From the NCBI RefSeq assembly GCF_950295315.1, contig NC_080175.1, positions 66,861,353 through 66,925,352 on the forward strand: a DNA stretch of 64,000 nucleotides. Reading direction: 5' to 3'. Source of the stretch: Erinaceus europaeus. Taxonomy: Eukaryota; Chordata; Mammalia; Eulipotyphla; Erinaceidae. Below, piece after piece: positions 12,033-22,960 of this stretch. Each line of letters begins with the position of its first letter. Position 1 is the stretch's first letter. A program made the translations under genes and the position numbers. The notes under the pieces are model-generated. The model was not told the DNA's origin. It did no database searches and was given only the letters and a program-made list of their open reading frames with translations.

Positions 12033-12246
12033 TTTTTTCCACAAGGGTGATCTCTGGAGATCTGTGCCTGCATAACTCCACCATTCCCAGAGGCCATTTT
12101 TTTTTAATTAAGGGTGAGAGACAAAGATAGATAGATGATAAGTAGATAGATAAATAGATAGATAGACATGGAAACAAAAGGAGAGACACCTGCTGCACTG
12201 CTCTATGGCTCATGAAGTTTCCCCCTTGTAGATGAAGACTGGAGTC
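12033..12246 (-). mobile_element. Extended tRNA SINE
   Basis: Antisense: acaagggtgatctctggaga, catgaagtttcccccttgta. A (GATA)n patch lies at 12128-12166. The tRNA-like end is truncated. Confidence 0.8.
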
Positions 12247-12687
12247 AAGGAGGTGCCAGCACCTGGAATCCCTCAAAATATATCTGAAGGAACACTTGGT
12301 GTTTTCTGTCTTAGATGTGTACCTTTGAATGACATATGTGCAGGGAGCTTGTAGCGTGCAGACCAGCTGTGTCCTCAGAGCATGCATCCAGACCCAGTCC
12401 CCTCCATGGCCTGTTCTCATGGGGTAATGATGGCTAGTCCCTGAACACTGAGTCAACCACACTGCAGGCCCCAGTCACAGTCATCTGACACAGGAAAGTA
12501 CACTCTGGGCAGAGGGGAAGCTGAGCGTGTCCCTCTCTCCCTCAAGGCAGGGCTGGCTGGAGGCAAAGTGCAATGGAGTCTATGTCCTCAGTGTCCAACC
12601 ACGATCCCTGTCACCTGTCCAGCCCACAGGTTCACCCCAGCAGGAAACTGCCCCCACCCTGGAAGGGCCTCACCCCATTTCCAGAGG
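12247..12687. other. Unique intronic DNA
   Basis: No repeat recognised. It may include poorly preserved upstream L1 sequence. Confidence 0.4.
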
Positions 12688-14105
12688 AACTACTGAAGAA
12701 CTCTCAAAAAAGTGCTCAAGGATGAGTATGGGATGATCCCACTCATCAACAGAAGTTGAGTAAGAAGATCTGAAAGGGAAACTAAAAGCAAGACCTGACC
12801 AAATTGTAAGTAGGGCACCAAAGTAAAAACCCTGTGGTGAGGGGTAGACATGCAGCTTCCTGGGCCAGTGGGGGGGTGGGAGTGGGTGGGAGGGATGGGT
12901 CACAGTCTTTTGGTGGTGGGAATGGTGTTTATGTACACTCCTAGTAAAATGTAGTCATATAAATCACTAGTTAATTATGACGAGAGGGGGAAAATTGATT
13001 GTATGTCTCGAAGTTTTTCAAGACACAAACTGAATCTTTTCAATATATAGGCTGTGTAGTTGATATGCAGACTCTCTCAAAAGTCTAGACCAAGGAGATC
13101 AGAAGCAACCAATAGCACAGATATATACAAGATACTGGGTACTGTACAGCAAACCCTAACAAAGGGACTTTTCAAAGTTAACCCAATTACCAAATAATGT
13201 GATGATAACATTAACTATCGAGTGTCTTTTTGAACCCTAAGACAGCAAGAACCTCACATCTCCACTATAGAGCCTCTACTTCCCCCAGTCCTGGAACCAT
13301 TGGATAGGGCTCACTTTCCCGTATGCCTCTCCCAATCCATATCAAATAATATTGCATCTGCCGATCACAACCTAACCAACACAACGATTGCCACCTCAAC
13401 ATGCTTCACTTCAGACTGTGTCCAGAGACTACACGTGTGGAATGACAACCCTTCAGCTTCATTACTTGGGTGAGACCTTTCCTTTCATAGTATACTCTAA
13501 TTCCATCTCAGGTGGTTCACTTTCTAACAAAGTCCCAAAACCTAGATATACACCAGTTTCTGTGAGAGAGAGCATATGTTCACACATATCCGTAAACTAC
13601 TGCAAAATATATACCTGAAAGCATAAGTACACTAGAGTTTGCAGTGAGTATCCCCCTAACACTTCCTCTCCACTATTCCAAGCTTTGGGTCCATGATTGC
13701 TCAACAACTTGTTTGGCTTTGTATGTTAACTCTCTTTTCAGTCACCAGGTTCCAGATGTCATCAGGATGCCGGCCAGGCTTCCCTGGACTGAAGACCCCA
13801 CCAATGTGTCCTGGAGCTCCACTTCCCCAGAGACCCACCCACTAGGGAAAGAGAGAGGCAGACTGGGAGTATGGACCGACCAGTCAACGCCCATGTTCAG
13901 CGGGGAAGCAATTACAGAAGCCAGACCTTCTACCTTCTGCAACCCACAATGACCCTGGGTCCATGCTCCCAGAGGGATAAAGAATGGGAAAGCTATCAGG
14001 GGAGCGGGTGGAATATGGAGAATGGGTGGTGGGAATTGTGTGGAATTGTACCCCTCCTACCCTATGGTTTTGTTAATTAATACTTTCTTAAATAAAAAAA
14101 AAAGA
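12688..14105 (+). mobile_element. LINE-1 3' UTR, long form
   Basis: Begins with the L1-like 'gatgatcccactcatcaacagaag' zone, continues through cttttggtggtgggaatggt and ends in taattaatactttcttaaataaa with the poly(A) signal near 14090 and an A tail. The last about 370 bp (from 13740, tttcagtcaccaggttccag) recur at 37312, 38388, 54846 and 63660, each time after different upstream sequence. No ORF2 is left. This copy appears intact at its 3' end. Confidence 0.75.
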
Positions 14106-14157
14106 AGATAATAGTTCAGTTCTGAAATAAAATTGCTGCAAAAAAAAAAAAAGTACT

Positions 14158-14396
14158 CAAGGGGTTGGGCAGTGGCGCACCTAGTAGAGTGCAAACATTA
14201 CCATACGCAAGAAACTAGGTTCAAAGCCCTGGTCCTCACCTATAGAGGGAAGCTTCATGAACAATACAGCAGTGCTCCAGCTGACTGGCTCTCTTTCTCT
14301 CTCTCTCTCTCTCCACCTCCCCCCCCCCCCATTAACTCCTGAAATAAAATACCCACAAGCAAAAGAAAACCACTGCAAGTGGTGGACTCTCGCTCC
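14158..14396 (+). mobile_element. Extended tRNA SINE, 3' end disrupted
   Basis: gggcagtggcgcacctagtag head, aggttcaaagccctggtcct, CT/C10 run at 14295-14331, then the start of the 3' module (ccactgcaagtggtggac) where LTR sequence takes over. Confidence 0.75.
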
Positions 14397-14668
14397 CGGT
14401 ATCTAGAGTGGAAACCTTGGGGCCTCTGATTGTAGCCAGTCTGCTTTCACCCTTTGATACTGTCAGTACCTTGATGGACTCTCTTTGTAACCAATCAGCC
14501 TGTTTCAGGCCCAGCTTGAAAGGGATAAAAGGCTGGGTGTTGAGGTAGAAGGTTGTTCAGGCCTGGTAGGAATAGACCTATACCCTGTTAATGAGAAATA
14601 AATGTAACTCCCTGCCCTGCACACAGCAGCCTCAGTCTCATCCTTTGGCTACATCTGAGCTGTAACAC
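14397..14668 (+). mobile_element. Solo LTR-like element
   Basis: Contains aaccaatcagcc (CCAAT, near 14490), gggataaaagg (TATA-like, 14521-14531) and gagaaataaatg (poly(A) signal, near 14594) in LTR order, and ends near ctgtaaca (14667). SINE sequence lies on both sides: a SINE body ends at about 14396 and a SINE 3' module follows at 14740. No internal retroviral sequence is present. The exact 5' end is not resolved. Confidence 0.6.
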
Positions 14669-14739
14669 TGGAGAACTATAACACTGGAGAGCTGAAACAC
14701 TGATTTTTCCCCCTGTAACATCTCCCTATATCAATAGGA

Positions 14740-14823
14740 AATTAAAATCCATGGCCACCAGGAGTAGTGAAGTCATTTTGTAGGCACTAAACCCCAACAA
14801 TAACTCTACTGACAAAAAAAGGG
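14740..14823 (+). mobile_element. SINE 3' module without head
   Basis: ggccaccaggagtagtgaag, then aggcactaaaccccaacaat and an A tail: only the 3' part of the extended SINE. It may be the displaced end of the SINE at 14158, or a 5'-truncated insertion. Confidence 0.65.
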
Positions 14824-15061
14824 GGGCTCAAGATAACTGGAACAGAAAAAAACATACATTCCATAATCACTTGCCAATGAAAGGTATTCACACTTAGATG
14901 AACAATGTCATTTTTCAACAATTGAGTATAAGAATATGAATGTAGTAGGTTGATGTTTAATTGCATCTGCATTGATGATGATTATTACTTACATAGTACC
15001 ACCATGTCATGCTAAACTCAAGTTGCTGTAGTGAGTCTGGAGTCGCCCCTTCTGGAGCATA

Positions 15062-15215
15062 AAATCAGCCCAGGGTTTGAATCCTGGCTTGGCTACTTAC
15101 CAGTTCTGTGACCTTGAATAAATGCCTTGACATTTCTGAGACTGAGCAGTGAGCTGGCAGGAGAGTAGGATTCATGTCTCTGAATCATTCTGATAAGTAA
15201 TAACTGGTAAGCACT
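15062..15215 (+). mobile_element. MIR (ancient SINE)
   Basis: gggtttgaatcctggcttgg, ctacttaccagttctgtgac, cttgaataaatgccttgaca: the MIR tRNA-like and core regions. Confidence 0.8.
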
Positions 15216-15270
15216 CACTTCCAAATAGTTGTTTCCTGTCACTATCATTTAAAAAAAGCTACTTAGTTTT

Positions 15271-15496
15271 GGCATCAGGTGGTGACACACCCAGTAGAAC
15301 ACACTGTTACCATGTGCAAGGACCTAGGTTCAAGCCCTTGGTCCCCACCTACAGGAGGGAAACTTCAAAAGCGATAGAGCAGTGCTGCAGGTGTCTCTCT
15401 GTCTCTATCAAAAAAGAAAGGGGAAAAAAAGGCCATTGGGAACAGTGGAGTTGTGTTGGCACTAAGCCCTAACAATAATCCCAGTGGAAAAAAAAT
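15271..15496 (+). mobile_element. Extended tRNA SINE with TSD
   Basis: Duplication ACTTAGTTTT (15261-15270) against ATTTAGTTTT (15497-15506). Body with aggttcaagcccttggtccc, then the 3' module agtggagttgtgttggcac...aacaataatccc and an A tail. Confidence 0.85.
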
Positions 15497-15664
15497 ATTT
15501 AGTTTTATGGGAGCAATTTTTCATTGTCTTATGAAGTACTGAGAATGTCAATTTTACTTTATTATTAACTAACATGTTTCAGAAAATAATCTACTAAAGA
15601 GCATGTGAGGAAAAAAAAAAGCACCAGGGTTTCCACAGAGAGAAACGTGTCCAGAACTCTAATC

Positions 15665-15765
15665 TTTTAGCAAAGAGTTGTGTGTCCTTGGACCGTTTAT
15701 CTTGAATGATATAAGCTTCGGTCCTCTCAAACATAAAATGAGAACAAAAGTCCCAGCATTTGGCA
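15665..15765 (+). mobile_element. MIR fragment
   Basis: tgtgtccttggaccgtttat, cctctcaaacataaaatgag: MIR core text, diverged. Confidence 0.55.
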
Positions 15766-16904
15766 TTGTTGTCAGGGTGAGATGCAAAACAAAATTAAAA
15801 AAAAAAAAATCCTTCCTACATAGAGAGTTCCACTGATATTCCAAAGAAGTAGATGCCAAAATATAGACAATAGGAAAAGCACTGCCTCTTTATTTAGGCC
15901 AGCCATTAACTAACAATCAGTCACTGTGAATGAGGAGGAAAAAAAAAAAAGTGTAGTGAAGTCAATAAAATCTGAAGTGAAGCCCAAATCACTGTTACAA
16001 TATGACCTACTTTCAGCTATTTTTGATTCACATGAAGAACCCCAGTTGCAGGGAGCTGATTCTGCAAAGACTGTTCATTAAAAATCACCTTTCGTTGCTC
16101 TTCCGTGTGGCTCTCAGCACCAAGGGAGAGAGGAAAACAAGATTCTCTTCATCACAAGCAACCTTGCAAAGACCTGACCCCAATCTTAGGGGACTTTCAG
16201 AATCTATCAGACACAAAGGTTTCTGCATTTGGAGAGCAGTAGGAGTGGGGGGCTTGAATCCCACTCAATCAGGCAGCTTCCACAAGGCAGGTCCCAAGCC
16301 CTCAATATGGAGTGGATGGCTGGAATTATAGCATTTGACGGTTTTCAGGGAGTTCAAAGCACTCCTGAAAGCTCTCCTTTCTCTCTCGGCAGCACTGCTA
16401 GAAGCATCCAGGTGTCTGTTTCCAGGGGAAGGTCGAGCTGTACTGAATTTTCATCTGCGGCATAATGTGCTTATTAGACGCCGACCCCAAGTCACTTCAG
16501 TGCCCGCCAGTCTTAAGACAGCAAAGCAGTAGAAGAGGTAACAATGTGTATTTTCAGTTGCTTTGGAGTCTCTCTGTAAAGTGCCCTTATCTTTTTGTTT
16601 TTTTCTCTACTAGGCACTACTATATATATATATATTTAAACCGCTTCAATGAACCTGCTAGCCAAAGTGGAAGAAGAAGGGCTTCCTCCTCAGAACTGTG
16701 TGAGGATTCATGGAAGCAGCCAAATGGTCTCTGAATTCTCTTTCCTGTTCTTGGGGGCTCCAGTTGGCTTTCTGAAGACAGAGTGGGCAGACTTTCCCTG
16801 ACTCAATGACCCTAACTCAGAAGTCAGCAGTGTATAAGGGGCAAAGAATTGGGTTTGGGTTTTTGGAATTCTATTTCTGTCTTATATATTGGAGGAGATA
16901 TGGG
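15766..16904. other. Unique intronic DNA
   Basis: A short (TA)n at 16620-16635; no exon or repeat recognised. Confidence 0.5.
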
Positions 16905-16990
16905 GGAATTTTTTATTAGTGATTTAATGATGATTTACAAGATTAAAAAACAACAGGGATACAACTCCACACTGTTCCCACCACCAAAGA
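16905..16990 (-). mobile_element. L1 3' end fragment
   Basis: ttattagtgatttaatgatg and tacaactccacactgttccc...accaccaaag recall the antisense L1 termini at 32069 and 37312. Confidence 0.6.
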
Positions 16991-17264
16991 GGGGCATTTT
17001 ATGCATCTCATACTCTAACAACTGAGCTAGGCTGACTGGCAAGAGAGGCGTTTTAAACCATCAGGGATATGAAGCCTTCCTGGGTAATCTAATAAATGAT
17101 CTTGACATCCCACACACAGCAGTATCCAAGTTAAACCCACACCAGCACCACTACCTGTCCAGTGACAACAAAGACATGGATTCATAGAAGCAGTCTCAGG
17201 CCTGATAGAATCTTGGGTCAAAACAGTCACAGGAGTCCTCCCTAAAGAATTATGGTGGGGTACC

Positions 17265-17415
17265 AGCATTGATGCACCTGGTTACTATACATAAGGACTC
17301 AAGCCCCCAGTCCCTACCTGCAGGGTGGAAGCTTCACAAATGGTGAAGCAGGGCTGCAGTTCTCTGTCTTTCTCCCTCTGCCCTTACAATTTCTCTCTGT
17401 TTCTGTCCAAAATGT

Positions 17416-17418
<3 letters not shown>
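17265..17418 (+). mobile_element. tRNA SINE, 5'-truncated
   Basis: gactcaagcccccagtccct, gcagggtggaagcttcacaa, ggtgaagcagggctgcag; its tail has become the (AC)n array. Confidence 0.8.

Positions 17419-17474
<56 letters not shown>
17419..17474. repeat. (AC)28 microsatellite
   Basis: Uninterrupted dinucleotide array, 56 bp, at the end of a SINE. Likely length-polymorphic. Confidence 0.97.
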
Positions 17475-17476
<2 letters not shown>

Positions 17477-17575
17477 AGAGGACGCCTGAGGCTCCAAAGT
17501 CTCCTGTACCACCATAAGCCAGAGCTGAACAGTGCTCTAGTAAATAAAAACAAAAACAAACAAACAAAAAACATG
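17475..17575 (+). mobile_element. Short tRNA SINE (type C), 5'-truncated
   Basis: cgcctgaggctccaaagtct, ataagccagagctgaacagt and an A/C-rich tail. Confidence 0.8.
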
Positions 17576-17587
17576 AGATGGCTTTTA

Positions 17588-17785
17588 GGGGCCACGTACA
17601 TGGTTAATAGCTCACATTACAGTGCATGAGGACCCAGTTTCAAGCCCTTGGTTCCCACCTGCAGGGAGAAAGCTTCACAAGTGGTGAAGTAAGGCTGCAG
17701 GTGTCTCTCTGTCTCTCTCCCTGACTATCTCCTCCTCTCTTAATTTCTCTTATCTCTACCCAGCAGTAAATAAATTTTCAAAAAT
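17588..17785 (+). mobile_element. tRNA SINE, core form
   Basis: ggggccacgtacatggttaa head, agtttcaagcccttggttcc, CT-rich 3' end, short A tail; a purine-rich stretch follows to 17855. Confidence 0.85.
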
Positions 17786-17859
17786 TCAAAAAGAAAATGT
17801 TAAAAAAGAAGAGGAAGAAAAGAAGAGGAGGAGGAGGAAGAGGAGAAAATGGTGAATGA

Positions 17860-18496
17860 ATGTGTGAGCAAGAGACTGAGTAAGACAGATGGTCTATTTG
17901 GCCCCATTACAAGACTCAGGCACAGAAAACACAAGCATTCCTCCTCCCCAAAATCACCACAAATGCCAAGCGGCAAAGATGTTCCCTGTGTGTATGACTG
18001 GACCTTCTATGGAACAATCTGACAGAGGCTTCAAAACCCTGGCACATAACTAAGACCTGTGACTCTTTGTAGTGGGGTCCACGCTCTGATAGCTCACTAT
18101 CAGAGGGAAGTGCAGGATTTCTAACTTGTTCTCAAAGTCTGGAAGCCAGCCTGCCACCTCTCTGAGGGACACAGGCCTAAGGATGCTGCCTTCCTCGTAG
18201 CAGATTTCCTCTCTCACAAATTCCTTTAGGGCAACACAGCAAAGCAAACCTCCCTGATGACAACAGGTGCCACCTCGCAATGTCTGTTTGTTTCAGTTGG
18301 ACTTGCCACGATCACAAGGGTTATTATCTTTTGTTCCCAGCTCTGGTAAGCTGATCAGCCAAAAGAAAGCATTAAAATAGCATCAAGATGATGGATTCCG
18401 TTTCAAGTGGCTGAATCTTAAACTCATAACCATTGTAGCCGCATATAAGATGGACTTCTACAGTGACTAAGAAAATGTAGGAGAAATACCTAATTT
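17860..18496. other. Unique intronic DNA
   Basis: No recognised repeat or exon. Confidence 0.5.
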
Positions 18497-18597
18497 GAAA
18501 AAGAGACAGGACAGGTGGGGACCAGGGGCTTGAACCTAGGTTATTTTACACTGTATTGTGTGTGGTTAACCAAATGCGCCACCACACTCCTCCCCTT
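18497..18597 (-). mobile_element. tRNA SINE fragment
   Basis: Antisense head half only: ggtggggaccaggggcttga, ccaaatgcgccaccacactc. Confidence 0.75.
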
Positions 18598-19084
18598 TTT
18601 TAAAATAGAAATTAATCTTACTTGATACATTTGCTGGGTCTTCCCAGATACAGATGAGATATATACGTTACTAATAAATTATGTTTTTGTTATAAAAAAG
18701 GAAAAGAGGGAGGCATGGCAACTTTTGTCTTAGATGGAAGTTTTGGGAACCAAAAGCACGTTAACAGAAAACAGTAGGCTCATTTATATTATTTTAGCAC
18801 ACAAGTCAAAATGAGAGGATTTCTGAATGTACTAATGTTCTAATCTGTGAAATGTTTGTAATCTCAGTTAAATGTAGCATTACAAATAGATAGGCAGACA
18901 GACAGACAGATGTTTGATTGATAAACAGATGATAGGTGACAGAGGCCAAAGTCACATGCACCTTTTAGTAAAAGAACATTTTATTTAAAATAAGCCTAAA
19001 TCATTATGACACATTATGATAAGGTAAGCCACAAGTTTTAAATTATTTTTTAAATAATTTTCATTTCACTCTAATGTTCATTTC
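18598..19084. other. Unique intronic DNA
   Basis: Contains a small (GACA)n patch at 18891-18910; otherwise nothing recognised. Confidence 0.5.
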
Positions 19085-19198
19085 TTTCTCTTATCACACC
19101 ACTCTCCTCTGGCAATCAATTGGTGGTGATAAAGATTGAACCTGGGACCTCTCGCATGCAAATCCTGTATGTACCACTGTGCAATCTCCACTTCCCCG
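19085..19198 (-). mobile_element. Short tRNA SINE, diverged
   Basis: Antisense: gataaagattgaacctggga and catgcaaatcctgtatgtac. Confidence 0.6.
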
Positions 19199-19284
19199 TT
19201 TACTATAATAAAAGAAGGAGGAGAAGGAGGAGGAAAGGAAAAAACAAAAGGAACTGTGTGAGGTATGCTGGAACTCTATACTAA

Positions 19285-19393
19285 GCTCTCAAACTTTCTT
19301 GTGAAGATCCCCCCTGCAGGTGGGGCTTGAACTCAGGCCCTTGCCCATGGTCATGCATGTGCTCAATGAGGTACACCACCACCTAGCACTGGC
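19285..19393 (-). mobile_element. tRNA SINE fragment
   Basis: Antisense: ccccctgcaggtggggcttg, ggtacaccaccacctagcac. Confidence 0.75.
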
Positions 19394-19594
19394 TCCTTTT
19401 AATTTAAATTTCAAAGTTTTTTCCAAAAAAAAAAATTCCAATAATTTGGAAACTGCACAATCTGGCTTCTCTTAGCCATCCCCAGGGCCTGGCAACAGTG
19501 CACACACGTTCCCATGGCAATAGCAGTAGGGACTCAGTAGCTGTCCCCTTTGAGCCAGAGAACTCACTTATTTCACTAATTAAAATCACTGCCA

Positions 19595-19800
19595 AAGGGC
19601 TGCAGCAAGAGCTCACAGGGTGAAGCATACGTCTACTGATGCAGGAAGCCAAAGATTGAGGCCTGGTTCCACCTGATCGGGCCCAGACACTGGGGGAAGC
19701 TAGGCTGCAATGGCGTCAACCCTTCTCCCTCTGCCTCTCTAAGTGGATAGTGAATTTCTGCAGGCTGCAGACCCTGACTCCATAGACAAAAAAAAAAAAA
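19595..19800 (+). mobile_element. tRNA-related SINE, old
   Basis: gggctgcagcaagagctcac head-like text and an A14 tail; the middle is poorly preserved. Confidence 0.5.
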
Positions 19801-19944
19801 ACAATGAAAAAGAATGAAAATCAAAGTGTACCAACCAAGACAAGCAGGAAAACACATAATCTATATCCAGTCTGACAAATCCCACATGGGTGCTCTGTGA
19901 TGGCCCTTGGGAGTGGGAAAAGCGGGAGAGGGCAGCTTCCTACT

Positions 19945-20175
19945 CCCTATGAGAAAGTAAGGAGAGAGAGAGAGGGAAAGAGAGAAGGAGAGAGAGAAAG
20001 AAGAAGAAGGAGGAAAAGAAAGAGGAGGAGAGTGGGGGAGTAGAGGCGAGGAGTAGGGGAGTGGAGGTGAGAAGTGGGGGAGGGGAGCAGAGGAAAGGGG
20101 GGTGATGGGATGGGAGGGGAAGGGATGGGAGGAGAAGAGATAGGAGAAGGGATGGGAGGAGAAGGGGAGAGAGGC
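19945..20175. repeat. Purine-rich low-complexity tract
   Basis: A/G-rich on the plus strand: gagagagagagg, then gggaggagaa-type units with ggatgggagg. Confidence 0.85.
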
Positions 20176-20297
20176 TCCAGTCAAATGCTCACTGGAACTT
20201 CTCTGGGAGGGCAAGAGCAGGGAGCCCTCAGGCAGCAAACCCTCCACACAAAGGCAGGAGTATTCAGAGAAAAGACAAAGTGTCCCTATAGCTAAGA

Positions 20298-20560
20298 AAT
20301 TAGGGCTGACTGAGCAGTGCACAGGGACCCAGGTTCAAGCCCCTGCTTCCCAGGTACACTTCACATTTGGTAAAGCAAGTCTGCAGGTTTCTCTTTGTCT
20401 CTCCTTCTCAATATCCCTGTCTCCTCTGAATTTCTCTCTGTTCTATCTCATATAAAGTAAGAAAAAGAGGAGAAAACAGCCACTGGGAGCAGAGGATTCT
20501 TCCTGTAAGCACCCAAACCCAATGAGAATCCTGGTGTCAATTTAAAAAATGATAGACATA
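20298..20560 (+). mobile_element. Extended tRNA SINE
   Basis: aggttcaagcccctgcttcc, 3' module ccactgggagcagaggattc...aatcctggtg; followed by an (AAAT)n tail to 20600. Confidence 0.85.
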
Positions 20561-20679
20561 TAGATAAATAAATAAATAAATAAACAAATAAATAAATAAA
20601 ACTGGAGATTCACAAGGGGTAGGGGGTAGGCAGGGCACAGAGACTGAGTTACCAGAGCTTAGATTCTGGAAATGGATTT

Positions 20680-20875
20680 TGTTGTTGTTGCCACTGCCTT
20701 GCTATGTTATTTATTTATTTTGGATTGAGGCAGAGAGAAATTGAGGGGAAAGGAGGAGAGAAGGAGAGAATCCTGAAGCAATGGCTTGTCCCTTAGGAAG
20801 CAGGAACCAATGGCTTGAACCCAGGTCCTTGAGCACTGTGACATGCTTGCTACTAGATGTCCCACCTCCCAGGTC
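20680..20875 (-). mobile_element. tRNA SINE, diverged
   Basis: Antisense: attgaggcagagagaaattg, ggcttgaacccaggtccttg, gatgtcccacctccc. Confidence 0.8.
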
Positions 20876-20936
20876 CTGGAGATGGGTTTTAAGAACCAAA
20901 GGAATGGTGGCAGAGGTGACTTTTAGAAATGTCTTC

Positions 20937-21080
20937 TAGGCCTGGTGAAGTGCTTGTTTAGACAATGCTCAGCCACATGTGTGACCGAGTTCAAGCCCAG
21001 CCCCCATTGCACTGAAGGAAGTTTGGGTGCTGGAGGCTCTTTCACTCTCTCTCTGGCTCACTCTATCTGAAAAAAAAATT
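20937..21080 (+). mobile_element. Type-D tRNA SINE
   Basis: tcagccacatgtgtgaccga, agttcaagcccagcccccat, ggaagtttgggtgctggagg, short A tail. Confidence 0.75.
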
Positions 21081-21109
21081 TTTTAATGAAAAAGGAAATC
21101 TGTCAGCAG

Positions 21110-21425
21110 TGTGTGTGTGTGTTTCACTGTTGTCTCCTTTCTCCTTCCATCCCCTTTCTCCTCCTCTACTCTCTTCCCTCTCCTCCCCCTTCTCTCCCTT
21201 CTCCCCCATTCCCCACCTCTACCCCCTTCTCCCTCCTCTACCCTCCTTTCCTCTTTCCTCCCCTTTCTCCCCCACCTCTCCTTCTGCCTCCCCCTCTCCC
21301 TCTCACCTCTCTTCCTGTCCTCACCTCTTCCCTTCCTTCCCCCACTCCACTGCACTCCACTCCCTTCCTCTCCCATCCCCCTTTCTTCCACTACTCTCTC
21401 CCCTCCTCTCCCCTCCACCTCCTGG
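21110..21425. repeat. Long polypyrimidine tract
   Basis: About 300 bp almost wholly C and T on the plus strand, after a short (TG)n. It yields proline/serine-rich shadow frames in all plus frames; none is a real gene. Confidence 0.9.
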
Positions 21426-21429
21426 ATTT

Positions 21430-22040
21430 CTCTCCACACACAGTAACTGAAGGAGCAGCTCCCTCTCTGAGAAGACAGAGGCAACCTGTAGAGCACAGAG
21501 AGGCAGTGAGAGGAGGGCTCCAGAAACTCTTATCCCTGAGGCAGCTGTTGTCACCTATTCCTCTGGCCACAGGCCCAACAACCCCCACCCGACCCTGCTC
21601 AGCACCCTCCCAGGCAGGGCTCCCAAATGCAGGGAGCAGGTGCCACTAAACCAGGTCAAGCCCAAGTCCTCTTCTGTGTATTTTTCTTCCTTTAAACAGC
21701 CACTGCCAGGAGGCTGTGGACAGGGAGGGGGCAGATACCAGGGGACAGACATGGTCTGGCCTATGCTACCAGATGTTACCCCCCCCCCCAACATACACAC
21801 TAGCCAGCACCTCTGGGGAGAAGCCATGGGGGAGGAGGACAGTGGGCTGTGAATCCCCAAATCAGAGTCTGGGGCCATTGTGTGAACCCGTGTGTCCAAA
21901 ATCCCATCACAGCCCAGCCTCTCCATGAAAATGACCACATTTCTCAACATTTAAGGCCTGGGTATTGATTACAACCAGAAAACCAAATCCCTGCACATCG
22001 AATATATTGTGAAAATCCCCACAGAAAAATCCATTCAAAA
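21430..22040. other. Unique intronic DNA
   Basis: GC-richer than average, with a C10 run near 21781; nothing recognised. Confidence 0.5.
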
Positions 22041-22044
22041 TGGC

Positions 22045-22250
22045 TGTTGTCATGATCAGCATTTATGGAATACTTCCTGCATACCAGCAAATGCCCTTTA
22101 TAGACTGCCTACAACCCTATAGAAGGAGTTGTGACGATCAACCCAATTCGCAGGAGGGAAAACTGAGGATCCGAGGTGTGAAGCAACCTGTCCAAGATCT
22201 CAAGGACCTCAGGAATGTTAGGGCCAGGGCTCCAACACAGGAAAGTCTTA
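22045..22250 (-). mobile_element. MIR (ancient SINE)
   Basis: Antisense MIR: catttatggaatacttcctg, acaaccctatagaaggagtt, gggaaaactgaggatccgag, aagcaacctgtccaagatct. Confidence 0.8.
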
Positions 22251-22377
22251 CCTCACAGCCCAAACCAAAGTGACTATGTGGTGGCTGTTTGTCTGATTCC
22301 CTCTCCCTTCTGCCTCTTTCATAATGGCCCATCTTCTTATCTTTCCTTTCTCCTCAATCCCTGCATTTTCTTGACAG

Positions 22378-22456
22378 GTCTTTGTGAGAAGCCTGCTGAA
22401 GCACATGGAGACAGGAGAGGCAGTGCAGACCTACCTTCCTGAGCAGGTGCACAAAG
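22378..22456 (+). other. Exon-like segment, unassigned
   Basis: 79 bp after a long pyrimidine tract ending ttttcttgacag and before gtaagc. One frame is open through all 26 codons (starts VFVRSLLKHM). I recognise no family and see no linked exon, so a pseudo-exon or noncoding exon is equally possible. Confidence 0.25.
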
Positions 22457-22634
22457 GTAAGCCCCACTTCCGATCCAGGTGTCTGACTGCAGGGGCCAGA
22501 GCTGAGCCCACCTGCAGGCTCACACAGGTGCACCACGTTTGGTCCAGATGGCCTTAGACCACACAGATTCATAGTCAGGCTTAGCCCAGGGGCTAGATAA
22601 TGGGTCACTCTGGCTGGAGGTGCCTTTGTCCTCA

Positions 22635-22692
22635 TTCCTTCCTTCCTTCCTTCCTTCCTTCCTTCCTTCCTTCCTTCCTTCCTTCCTTCCTT
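22635..22692. repeat. (TTCC)n microsatellite
   Basis: About 14 perfect tetranucleotide copies next to the tail of a minus-strand SINE. Confidence 0.95.
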
Positions 22693-22696
22693 CTTT

Positions 22697-22899
22697 TTAA
22701 TATATATTTATTGATTTTGCTTAGAGACAGAGAGAAATTGAGAGGGGAGGGAGACATAGAGAGGGAGAGACAAAGAGACATCTGCAGACCTGCTTCACAA
22801 CTTAGGAAATTTCCCACCTACTGGTGGGGGACAGAGCTTAAACTGAGTCATGTACATGACTGAGCAGCGCACTGTCCAAATCAGCAACTTCACCAGCCC
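22697..22899 (-). mobile_element. tRNA SINE, mixed head
   Basis: Antisense core body (gagaggggagggagacatag) that ends with the type-D head cactgtccaaatcagc; the two classes appear joined. Confidence 0.75.
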
Positions 22900-22960
22900 T
22901 AGAGGACATTTCCAAAAGTCACATCTGACATCAGTCTTTTGGTTCATAAAACCCATCTCC

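Noticed and set aside
21086..21649. 187-codon proline/serine-rich frame and overlapping frames
   Set aside because: All plus frames are open because the DNA is a polypyrimidine tract; composition is a by-product.
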